Source: CAYVVD01 sp964454975 (GTDB lineage Bacteria; Bacteroidota; Ignavibacteria; Kapaibacteriales; UBA2268). Taken from it: a DNA stretch of 32,307 nt. Made by a program: the position numbers and the translations under genes. Where the stretch lies: positions 1 to 32,307 of the forward strand of contig CAYVVD010000028.1 of assembly GCA_964454975.1 (NCBI GenBank). Reading direction: 5' to 3'. A model generated the notes under the pieces. It saw only the letters and a list, made by a program, of their open reading frames with translations, made no database searches and had not been told where the DNA came from. Shown piece by piece: positions 24,509-30,297 of the stretch (its first letter is position 1; every line of letters starts with the position of its first letter).

Positions 24509-25588
24509 ATGGCAATTTCTTTTCATTTGCTAAAAGTAAGCAAATTAATCAGGGAAACGGATGACACTGTTTCAGTGGTCTTTGAAATACCGGATGAGCT
24601 AAAGAACGAATTTAGTTACAAGCACGGGCAATACCTTACGATAAAAGCGCCGGTGGACGCTGTGGATAACCGCAGGGCGTACTCGATTTCGAGCAGCCCT
24701 TTCTGCGACAATCGTTTGCAGGTTACTGTGAAGCGTGTTGCGGATGGCCTTGTCTCGAGTTATATCAACGATAAGTTGAAAGAAGGTGACTCACTTGAAG
24801 TGATGCCCCCATTGGGCAGATTTACATTTGATCTTGACCCGCAAAACAAGAAGACATACTTCCTTGTCGGCGGAGGCAGCGGAATTACTCCGCTTATGTC
24901 AATAATCAAGTCGATTCTGACTGTAGAGCTAAGGAGCAAAGTTGTATTAATTTACGCCAACAGGAATGAAAAGTCCATAATTTTCAAGGAAGAATTAGAT
25001 TCTTTGATAAACAAGTTTAAAGACAGGTTCAAGCTAATTCACATAATCAGCCAGCCACTCAACAGTTGGGAAGGGCTTAAGGGCAGGATTAACAGTGAGC
25101 TTTTCAATAACCTTGTTAATAAACATATTAAAAGCGAGTATTCAAGTGCTGAATATTTCATGTGCGGTCCATCGGGCATGATGAAGATGGTTGAATCCAC
25201 ACTCGAAGAGTTTGACGTTCCAAAGAGCAACATCCATAAGGAATCTTTCACAGCTCCATTGAATGAAGAAGGCCTGGTAAAAGGCGATGAAGATGAAATG
25301 GAAATAGTCACAAGAGACGTAAAGATAATCCTTTACGGAGATGAGCATCAGGTAACAGTTGAACCTGGTGATACTGTTCTCACCAGCGCTATGTATGCGG
25401 GGATAGACCCACCCTTCAGTTGCCAGATAGGCGCTTGTTCAACATGCAGGGCAAAGCTCGTATCCGGAAAGGTTGTCATGGATGAGCGGGAGTCGCTCAC
25501 AGACGAAGAAATTGATGACGGATATATTCTTACATGCCAGTCGCATCCGTTGACTGACGATGTAGTTGTTAATTATGACGAAGGTTAA
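24509..25588 (+). CDS. FAD/NAD(P)H reductase with C-terminal 2Fe-2S ferredoxin domain (PaaE/FNR-like)
   Basis: Three domains in 359 residues: an FAD-binding barrel (about 1-108) with RAYSISSSP (56-64); an NAD(P)H-binding domain (about 112-240) with GGGSGITPLMSI (121-132) and YFMCGPSGMM; and a plant-type ferredoxin domain with Cys305-x4-Cys310-x2-Cys313-x29-Cys343. The order is that of PaaE and related oxygenase reductases. No oxygenase gene is near; embedded between sufT and the A-type carrier, it may supply electrons from NAD(P)H for cluster assembly or repair. This role is inferred from position only. It is the only gene in the operon outside the usual Suf set. Confidence 0.92.
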   Translation: MAISFHLLKVSKLIRETDDTVSVVFEIPDELKNEFSYKHGQYLTIKAPVDAVDNRRAYSISSSPFCDNRLQVTVKRVADGLVSSYINDKLKEGDSLEVMPPLGRFTFDLDPQNKKTYFLVGGGSGITPLMSIIKSILTVELRSKVVLIYANRNEKSIIFKEELDSLINKFKDRFKLIHIISQPLNSWEGLKGRINSELFNNLVNKHIKSEYSSAEYFMCGPSGMMKMVESTLEEFDVPKSNIHKESFTAPLNEEGLVKGDEDEMEIVTRDVKIILYGDEHQVTVEPGDTVLTSAMYAGIDPPFSCQIGACSTCRAKLVSGKVVMDERESLTDEEIDDGYILTCQSHPLTDDVVVNYDEG

Positions 25589-25615
25589 TTTTTTAATTTT
25601 ATACAGGAGAAAAAA

Positions 25616-26002
25616 ATGGCTGAAATAATGACCGACACACAGGTTGAACACATTTCCACTGGTATTATAAATGCCGAGCCGCAGGATGATTTCATGGTAA
25701 CACGGAAAGCAATCGAAACCGTGAACATTGTTCGTGAGCAGAACAGCGTACCGGAAGACTTCCACCTGAGGATTGGCACACGCAGCGGAGGATGCTCCGG
25801 AATGAGCTACACACTCGGATTCGATTCTGAAGTACACGATACAGACCGTATCCTGGAATCAAACGATATCAGCCTTGTTATTGATAACAAGAGTTTATTC
25901 TACCTGATGGGCGTAACACTTGACTTTGTTGACGGCCCGTCCGGCAGCGGGTTTGTATTTAACAACCCTAACAATGCTCATACTTGCGGCTGTGCGCATT
26001 AA
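25616..26002 (+). CDS. A-type Fe-S carrier protein (SufA/IscA/HesB family)
   Basis: The 128-residue protein carries the three family cysteines: Cys60 in RSGGCSGMSY and Cys124/Cys126 in the C-terminal CGC, which together hold a transferable Fe-S cluster or iron. It differs from most members by ending at CGCAH with no residues like the common GSSF tail, and by an N-terminal extension of about 28 residues. It probably takes clusters from SufBCD to apoproteins. AGGAG precedes the ATG. It is the last gene of the suf operon, 27 bases after the reductase gene. Whether it should be called SufA, ErpA or IscA cannot be settled from sequence alone. Confidence 0.93.
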   Translation: MAEIMTDTQVEHISTGIINAEPQDDFMVTRKAIETVNIVREQNSVPEDFHLRIGTRSGGCSGMSYTLGFDSEVHDTDRILESNDISLVIDNKSLFYLMGVTLDFVDGPSGSGFVFNNPNNAHTCGCAH

Positions 26003-26016
26003 AAGCAGGCTTTTTT
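26001..26016 (+). terminator. Weak candidate terminator after the suf operon
   Basis: AAAAG-CAGG-CTTTT (26001-26014) followed by two more T forms a short AT-rich hairpin that starts within the stop codon of the A-type carrier gene. The stem is weak; termination may be partial. Confidence 0.3.
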
Positions 26017-26300
26017 AAGTCGCAATTGTTGATGTGAAAATGGGGGTTATGATGTTGTGCCGATTTACAAACCCCGCCCCGGACTTCCCAAAATGGAGGG
26101 AGTGCTGGAAATAATGTATTAATAACTAAATTGCTCATATTGGGAGAGAAGCACGATAAAGTTATTAGGGGTCATTCATTAATTTCACATCAGCACATTT
26201 TTAAAGCAATTAATTGAAAATCAGATGATAGAATAATCATCCAATGGTAAATTGCTCTCAAATAATCTATGAACATTTTTTAATAAACAAGAGGTAATCA
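26003..26300 (+). other. Intergenic region before sodB
   Basis: No gene is seen in these 298 bases. They contain a locally GC-rich patch where GGGGTT (26043-26048) can pair with AACCCC (26070-26075), without a T-run, and an AT-rich stretch before sodB. I find no perfect -33/-7 promoter; sodB has GAGG nine bases before its ATG. Confidence 0.5.
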
Positions 26301-26876
26301 ATGTTTACACTTAAAGACCTTCCTTACGACAAAAACGCACTGGAGCCACACATCTCCGAGGAGACGATGGATTTTCATCACAGCAAGCATGTTCAGGCTT
26401 ATGTGAATAACACTAATAACCTTATCAATGGAACCGAGTTTGAAGGTATGCAGCTTGACGATATAATCAAAAAGTCTGAAGGTGGCTTGTTTAACAACTC
26501 GGCACAGATATCGAACCACGAGTTCTTCTGGGATTGCATGTCTCCCAATGGAGGAGGCACTCCATCAGGCACCCTCCTTGACAGGATAAACAAGGACTTT
26601 GGCTCATTTGATACATTCAAGGAGAAATTTTCAAAGGCAGCAGCCACACTCTTTGGTTCTGGCTGGGCATGGCTCGTAAAAAAATCAGACGGCGGTCTGG
26701 ACATAATACAATTCAGCAATGCCGGCACACCACTCAAGGATGGAATCACACGCCTGTTGGGTCTTGACGTGTGGGAACATGCATATTACATAGATTACAG
26801 GAATGCAAGGCCCAGGTACATCGAAAACTTCTGGGAAATCATTAACTGGGATTTTGTGCAGAAGAACTTCGGCTAA
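26301..26876 (+). CDS. sodB: Superoxide dismutase, Fe-type
   Basis: The enzyme dismutates superoxide to hydrogen peroxide and oxygen in the cytoplasm. The 191 residues align without gaps in numbering to E. coli SodB at the metal ligands His26, His73, Asp156 and His160. The outer-sphere Gln69 (NNSAQISNH) and SNAGTPL at 139-145 are Fe-type features; Mn enzymes have the Gln in the C-terminal domain. The DVWEHAYYIDYRN signature is intact. Its location after the suf operon groups cluster assembly with protection of clusters from superoxide. A strong terminator follows and marks the end of the ordinary genome region before the repeat-bound cassettes. Confidence 0.97.
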   Translation: MFTLKDLPYDKNALEPHISEETMDFHHSKHVQAYVNNTNNLINGTEFEGMQLDDIIKKSEGGLFNNSAQISNHEFFWDCMSPNGGGTPSGTLLDRINKDFGSFDTFKEKFSKAAATLFGSGWAWLVKKSDGGLDIIQFSNAGTPLKDGITRLLGLDVWEHAYYIDYRNARPRYIENFWEIINWDFVQKNFG

Positions 26877-26905
26877 ATTAATTTTAATTGACTGTTTACA
26901 AATTA

Positions 26906-26932
26906 CCCCGTTCTTCAGGACGGGGTTTTTTT
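26906..26932 (+). terminator. Rho-independent terminator of sodB
   Basis: CCCCGT (26906-26911) pairs with ACGGGG (26920-26925), with two more inner pairs, then seven T residues (26926-26932). The repeat R1 begins eight bases later. Confidence 0.93.
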
Positions 26933-26939
26933 GATTAGA

Positions 26940-27118
26940 AACTAAACCTTTCCCCCACCCACTCCACCAATTTAGTATATTGACCATTTTGTAAGGGAAA
27001 TTCTATGCTTTTTGGTAGCGGAGCAGCCGGAGGCAATAATCCCAATTATTTTCGAATTATTAATAAATATTAATTGTTTTTTTTTTAATTCATATATTAA
27101 TAAAGCAATAATTAACGA
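26940..27118 (+). repeat. Cassette repeat R1 (complete copy)
   Basis: Complete copy of a direct repeat of about 178 bp shared with 29378-29657. It begins AACTAAACCTTTCCCCC, includes TTAGTATATTGACC, an AAGGGAA ribosome-site-like element, a 22-codon reading frame (27005-27073), a run of ten T (27077-27086) and an AT-rich end with CATATATTAATAAAGC. The first 55 bases are identical in R1 and R2; the rest differs at three base positions plus one T in the T-run. It lies directly between the sodB terminator and the first cassette gene. Confidence 0.93.
27005..27073 (+). CDS. Candidate 22-residue peptide encoded in repeat R1
   Basis: Begins MLFGSGAAGGNN and ends FRIINKY. AGGG lies seven bases before the ATG, a good ribosome-binding arrangement. 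The same frame, start, stop and ribosome site occur in repeat R2 (29543-29611) with one amino acid change (Asn to Asp at residue 14) and one silent change. The peptide has no signal sequence; it is Gly/Ala-rich in the first half and basic/aromatic in the second. It could be a leader peptide controlling the downstream gene, a real small product, or a chance frame inside a conserved regulatory repeat. I do not recognise it. Confidence 0.35.
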   Translation: MLFGSGAAGGNNPNYFRIINKY

Positions 27119-27138
27119 ACAATCTGAAGAGGTTTCCC

Positions 27139-27597
27139 GTGAAAAAGCTATTTGTACTTTTGTGTATGATATTTACATTAAGCATTACAAATGCTGCAAC
27201 TGATATTTGTTTCCTCAAGACGGATTATCATTATAACGACCCAAACATAGGCTATGGCGATGTTTATATAGAATGTAATGATAGATGCTGCCATTTATTT
27301 TGTTATATTACTGGTTCTACAATATGTAATTGGTCTGAAGGATGGTGGAACTGTATTACTTGTGGTGATGATGATGAACAGGAGGATATTTTTTATGCTT
27401 CAGATGCAACAGACATGTGGGATCATGCAATTGATCAAATTGTCGAAGAAGAAGTTTATTCAGGAACGTACCATAGTAATATCATTCAAGGTGGATTTTA
27501 TTACTATAGAACAGTAGAATGGATTGCTGATATTGTTAATGAAACTGCAGATATTTCGATATATATAACAAAATCTGAGACACCCTTGGGACAATAG
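27139..27597 (+). CDS. Small secreted cysteine-rich protein of unknown function
   Basis: The start is GTG 27139, with AGAGG six bases upstream and the signal peptide (MKKLFVLLCMIFTLSITNA, cleavage near residue 19) beginning there. The mature part of about 133 residues contains eight cysteines at 24, 46, 50, 51, 55, 63, 72 and 75, most packed into 30 residues (the IECNDRCCHLFC and GWWNCITCGDDD stretches), followed by an acidic, Cys-free C-terminal half with many Tyr and Ile. An even number of cysteines suggests up to four disulfides; a metal site is also possible. It is the first gene after repeat R1 and is followed by a strong terminator, then by propeller-like and thioredoxin-like genes. I recognise no family. 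It is a good candidate for the main product of the cassette. Confidence 0.7.
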   Translation: MKKLFVLLCMIFTLSITNAATDICFLKTDYHYNDPNIGYGDVYIECNDRCCHLFCYITGSTICNWSEGWWNCITCGDDDEQEDIFYASDATDMWDHAIDQIVEEEVYSGTYHSNIIQGGFYYYRTVEWIADIVNETADISIYITKSETPLGQ

Positions 27598-27611
27598 ACA
27601 ATCTTAAAAAT

Positions 27612-27660
27612 AAAATGTGTAGTCTGAATGTTAAAATCGAGGCTACACATTTTCTTTTTT
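27612..27660 (+). terminator. Terminator/attenuator inside cassette 1
   Basis: AAAATGTGTAG (27612-27622) is exactly complementary to CTACACATTTT (27643-27653), with two further pairs inside, followed by C and six T (27655-27660). It stands 14 bases after the Cys-rich gene and 24 bases before the propeller gene, with little room for a separate promoter, so partial read-through would give much more of the small protein than of its partners. Confidence 0.88.
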
Positions 27661-27683
27661 CATTTTTTCATTTGGAATGAGTC

Positions 27684-28901
27684 ATGTTTAATACTTGGAT
27701 TATTATAACTTTTTTTATTGCGGTTAACAATTTATTCCCCGAGAATTCGCTAATTATTAAACCTGTCCGTTTACATGTTTTTAAACACAATTTGAGTGAA
27801 ATTAACCCATCAAATTATAAGATAAAAATAGACGATCAAAATATATTCATTTTGTCAAAAATTCCAGATAAATTAAAAAATACTGCTTTCATAACTGATT
27901 TATTTAAATTTTCAATAGATAGCAGTTATAATATCAAATTTAAGGATAGCTTAAAATTAGAACTAACACCTGAATTTAGTAGAACCAATTATGAATATAA
28001 GAAAATTGATCCCTATTTTAAAAGTTTCATTATCAGAAATGACACTATGATTGTAAATATGTCGGATAGAATTATACTATTAAAAAAAGAAAACTCTGTT
28101 TTTAAATATATATCAACTGTTAAGCTTATATCCAGGGTATCTGATATTCTGATGCATTCAGACAATATCATAGCATTGTCATGCTATAATAGAGATTATA
28201 ATATTAGTTCTCAGCAATCTGTTGTTATGAAAATAGGTTTATCGAAAAGAAAGTTATATCAAGAAGTTTTCTATTTAGAAAATCCTGTAGGTTTTGAATG
28301 GACAAATATCCGGCCAAGACGTTTAATAGATTTCTGTAATAATAAAGTATTATTAAGTGACGCTTCGCAATATCGAATAAAAATATATGAAGATTTTAAT
28401 TTTGACTTGCCAGTAATAATTAGTTGCAATAGAGATGGTTGGTGGAATTTTAAAAAGTCAGACAATACAAATGACACAAGCTCAAATATTAAAGAAGGAT
28501 TGTTCGACTTGCTTGACAACATGACAAAAGGGAGCCTTATAAACCAGGTTAGATTTATTAATGATACCACAATACTGGTGGTTTGGTCGAATTCTACTGA
28601 AGAGAAAAATTATACTGAAGTATTTTTTGATATCTGTCAATTGAAAAATGATGAATGGGGCCTTGTTACATCCTTTAAAAAATCACAACCATCTCCCGGG
28701 GATGGATTTAGATTGATTGATTATCAATTTGATATGAATTTCGAGATAAGTGGGAATTACCTGATTTCAATTCAACCTTTACCATTTGCAACACTTTCAG
28801 AATACGAAGGAACCTATGAGGAAATAAATGATAAAATAGAAGAATATTATTTTGAAAACGACCTGATTTACTCACTTGTTATTTATGAACTAAAATGGTA
28901 A
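27684..28901 (+). CDS. Secreted protein, probable beta-propeller, unknown function
   Basis: The 405-residue product has an N-terminal secretion signal (MFNTWIIITFFIAVNNLFP) without lipobox. From about residue 110 the sequence runs as repeated four-strand units such as YFKSFIIRNDTMIVNMSDRIILLKK (shortened here: FIIRNDTMIVNM), VSDILMHSDNIIALSCYN, RRLIDFCNNKVLLSDAS and VRFINDTTILVVWSN, the pattern of six-bladed TolB/NHL-type propellers common in Bacteroidota. No enzymatic motif is seen. It follows the attenuator of the Cys-rich gene and overlaps the thioredoxin-like gene by seven bases (ATGGTAA), so those two are translationally coupled. A binding or sensing role for the small secreted protein is possible but inferred only from gene order. 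Confidence 0.7.
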   Translation: MFNTWIIITFFIAVNNLFPENSLIIKPVRLHVFKHNLSEINPSNYKIKIDDQNIFILSKIPDKLKNTAFITDLFKFSIDSSYNIKFKDSLKLELTPEFSRTNYEYKKIDPYFKSFIIRNDTMIVNMSDRIILLKKENSVFKYISTVKLISRVSDILMHSDNIIALSCYNRDYNISSQQSVVMKIGLSKRKLYQEVFYLENPVGFEWTNIRPRRLIDFCNNKVLLSDASQYRIKIYEDFNFDLPVIISCNRDGWWNFKKSDNTNDTSSNIKEGLFDLLDNMTKGSLINQVRFINDTTILVVWSNSTEEKNYTEVFFDICQLKNDEWGLVTSFKKSQPSPGDGFRLIDYQFDMNFEISGNYLISIQPLPFATLSEYEGTYEEINDKIEEYYFENDLIYSLVIYELKW

Positions 28902-29383
28902 AACTTATATCTCACCTATTGATTTTTTCTCATTTTTACCTCTGGTGTTCATTTGATACGACCTACATTTATAATATAAAGAATGAGAAACAATACTTGA
29001 GAGAATTTTCAACAAATTCTTTATTTGTGTTTCTAAATTCTAAAACTTGCAGAAAATGCATAAAGGATTTAAATATAATTCTCAAGGAATTGAAAGGTGA
29101 ATTTAATATCTGTTATGTGATTAAATCCTCAAGCGATATTTTAAATAAACGAATAGCTGTTAAAAATTACAATGTTTTACAAGGTGATGTTGAGTTTTAC
29201 TTCGATATAGAAAAAAGAAAAGTTAATGATTTCGGATTTAGTCAATTTGGAATCGAGATTACGCCTGCCATTATATATAAATCAGAAGAAGGATATAAAA
29301 TGCTTAAATACGATAAATTATTTAAAAATTATACACTTGAATCATTAAAGTCTATTATAAATAATTTAAAAAAAACTAACTAA
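28895..29383 (+). CDS. Secreted thioredoxin-like protein with CRKC motif
   Basis: The 162-residue protein has a hydrophobic N-terminus (MVKLISHLLIFSHFYLWC), which may be a signal peptide or anchor, then a thioredoxin-like fold: strand SLFVFLNSKTC leading to Cys52-x2-Cys55 (CRKC) at the start of a helix, and a likely cis-proline Pro124 in IEITPAIIY. A redox role in the periplasm, for example reducing or isomerising disulfides of the Cys-rich protein in the same cassette, is a reasonable inference. It overlaps the propeller gene by seven bases. Its stop codon TAA (29381-29383) lies inside the first bases of repeat R2, so the repeat boundary coincides with the end of the gene. Confidence 0.75.
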   Translation: MVKLISHLLIFSHFYLWCSFDTTYIYNIKNEKQYLREFSTNSLFVFLNSKTCRKCIKDLNIILKELKGEFNICYVIKSSSDILNKRIAVKNYNVLQGDVEFYFDIEKRKVNDFGFSQFGIEITPAIIYKSEEGYKMLKYDKLFKNYTLESLKSIINNLKKTN

Positions 29384-29432
29384 ACCTTTCCCCCACCCAC
29401 TCCACCAATTTAGTATATTGACCATTTTGTAA

Positions 29433-29532
29433 NNNNNNNNNNNNNNNNNNNNNNNNNNNNNNNNNNNNNNNNNNNNNNNNNNNNNNNNNNNNNNNNNNNN
29501 NNNNNNNNNNNNNNNNNNNNNNNNNNNNNNNN
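29433..29532. other. Assembly gap, exactly 100 N
   Basis: A standard-length scaffold gap of unknown true size inside repeat R2. It may be an artefact of zero length or may hide whole additional repeat-cassette units. Confidence 0.97.
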
Positions 29533-29542
29533 GGGAAATTCT

Positions 29543-29611
29543 ATGCTTTTTGGTAGCGGAGCAGCCGGAGGCAATAATCCCGATTATTTTCGTATTATTA
29601 ATAAATATTAA
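29543..29611 (+). CDS. Candidate 22-residue peptide encoded in repeat R2
   Basis: Same frame, length, start and stop as the peptide in R1, with Asp for Asn at residue 14 and a silent CGA to CGT change. GGGAAATTCT precedes the ATG at the same distance, directly after the gap. Same doubts as for the R1 copy: leader, real peptide or chance frame. Confidence 0.35.
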   Translation: MLFGSGAAGGNNPDYFRIINKY

Positions 29612-29680
29612 TTGTTTTTTTTTTTAATTCATATATTAATAAAGCAATAATTACCGAAAAGCAAATAAGGAGATTGGATA

Positions 29681-30047
29681 ATGTTTCAAACTTGCCTCTA
29701 TTATTGTTGTTGCTTTTTTTCTAGTAACTAACACAAGCTTTTCAGGATTTTCGAAAAAACTCGTTAAGCAATGGGATACTGACGAGCCCGAGTCTTCTTG
29801 GAAATATATGTACCAAGATCAATGGGGAGGTCTAAATTATTGGTGTAATGGGGACACAATTGCTTTTTGTAATAGGTTTAGTTGGAAAGCAGAATACAAC
29901 TTAACTTATACAGACTCTGATCCATGTCCAAGTATTAACCATGTAGGTTATGGTGAAAATCTTTCAAGGTATGAGGCTCAGCAAAGCGGTAATCCGATTC
30001 CTGCAGAAGTGACATTTACTTTTAGTATTAATGAAATTTATTTGTAA
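29681..30047 (+). pseudogene. Small secreted protein gene with an early frameshift
   Basis: A ribosome site (AAGGAG, eight bases before ATG 29681) leads into ATG TTT CAA, which stops after 16 codons. Removing one T from 29684-29686 gives an open frame of 121 residues that starts MFKLASIIVVAFFLV, a textbook signal peptide, and continues through SFSGFSKKLVKQW into the 79-residue open segment from 29808 to the TAA at 30045-30047. The mature part has three Cys (WCNGD, FCNRF, PCPSI), WGG and FSW aromatics and a beta-rich C-terminus. It occupies the same place after R2 as the Cys-rich gene after R1, but the sequences are not similar. The frameshift may be real or an error near the assembly gap. Family unknown. 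Confidence 0.6.
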
Positions 30048-30297
30048 GTTTAATAAATCAAAGGGACTTATTTTTAAATCTGGATTTCAGCTATTATTGC
30101 TCATGTATGCTCATCCCTACACATTTATTTCGTTTGACATGCTGTTCAAACAGGAAAACAGGGGGAGGCAGGTATGAATCTAAAAAAACTTGATTAATAT
30201 TGAACAACTTCTTTTTTTAACTGTATGAATGATAAATAGTAGGATCCCTTCGTTCATGAATCAGTCCCTTTAATAAACTAAAAGAAAGGATATTATA
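30048..30297 (+). other. Spacer in cassette 2
   Basis: No convincing gene. A seven-codon frame (MNLKKLD, 30174-30197) has a strong GGGGGAGG element upstream and may be the remains of a gene; there is no clear terminator comparable to the one in cassette 1. Confidence 0.4.
30281..30290 (+). promoter_or_regulatory. Ribosome-binding site deciding a TTG start
   Basis: AAAGAAAGGA ends seven bases before TTG 30298, the codon at which the lipoprotein signal peptide begins. No in-frame ATG gives a sensible N-terminus. Confidence 0.65.

Larger units (their letters stand above)
29378..29657 (+). repeat. Cassette repeat R2 (split by the assembly gap)
   Basis: Second copy of the repeat. Its left 55 bases (29378-29432) equal 26940-26994 exactly; its right 125 bases (29533-29657) match 26995-27118 with three base changes and one more T (run of eleven). 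The 100-N gap falls precisely between two bases that are adjacent in R1, so nothing of the repeat itself is missing. Confidence 0.92.

Noticed and set aside
25439..25837. 132-codon frame opposite the reductase and A-type carrier genes
   Set aside because: It spans two confident genes on the other strand and has no features of its own.
27012..27203. 63-codon frame overlapping repeat R1 and the start of the Cys-rich gene
   Set aside because: It translates the T-tract and AT-rich repeat end as Phe/Asn/Ile and would overlap a better supported gene start.
26940..29657. Integron cassette array with attC sites
   Set aside because: The repeats show no paired inverted arms of the attC type and no integrase is in the window; genes are also polycistronic within a cassette.
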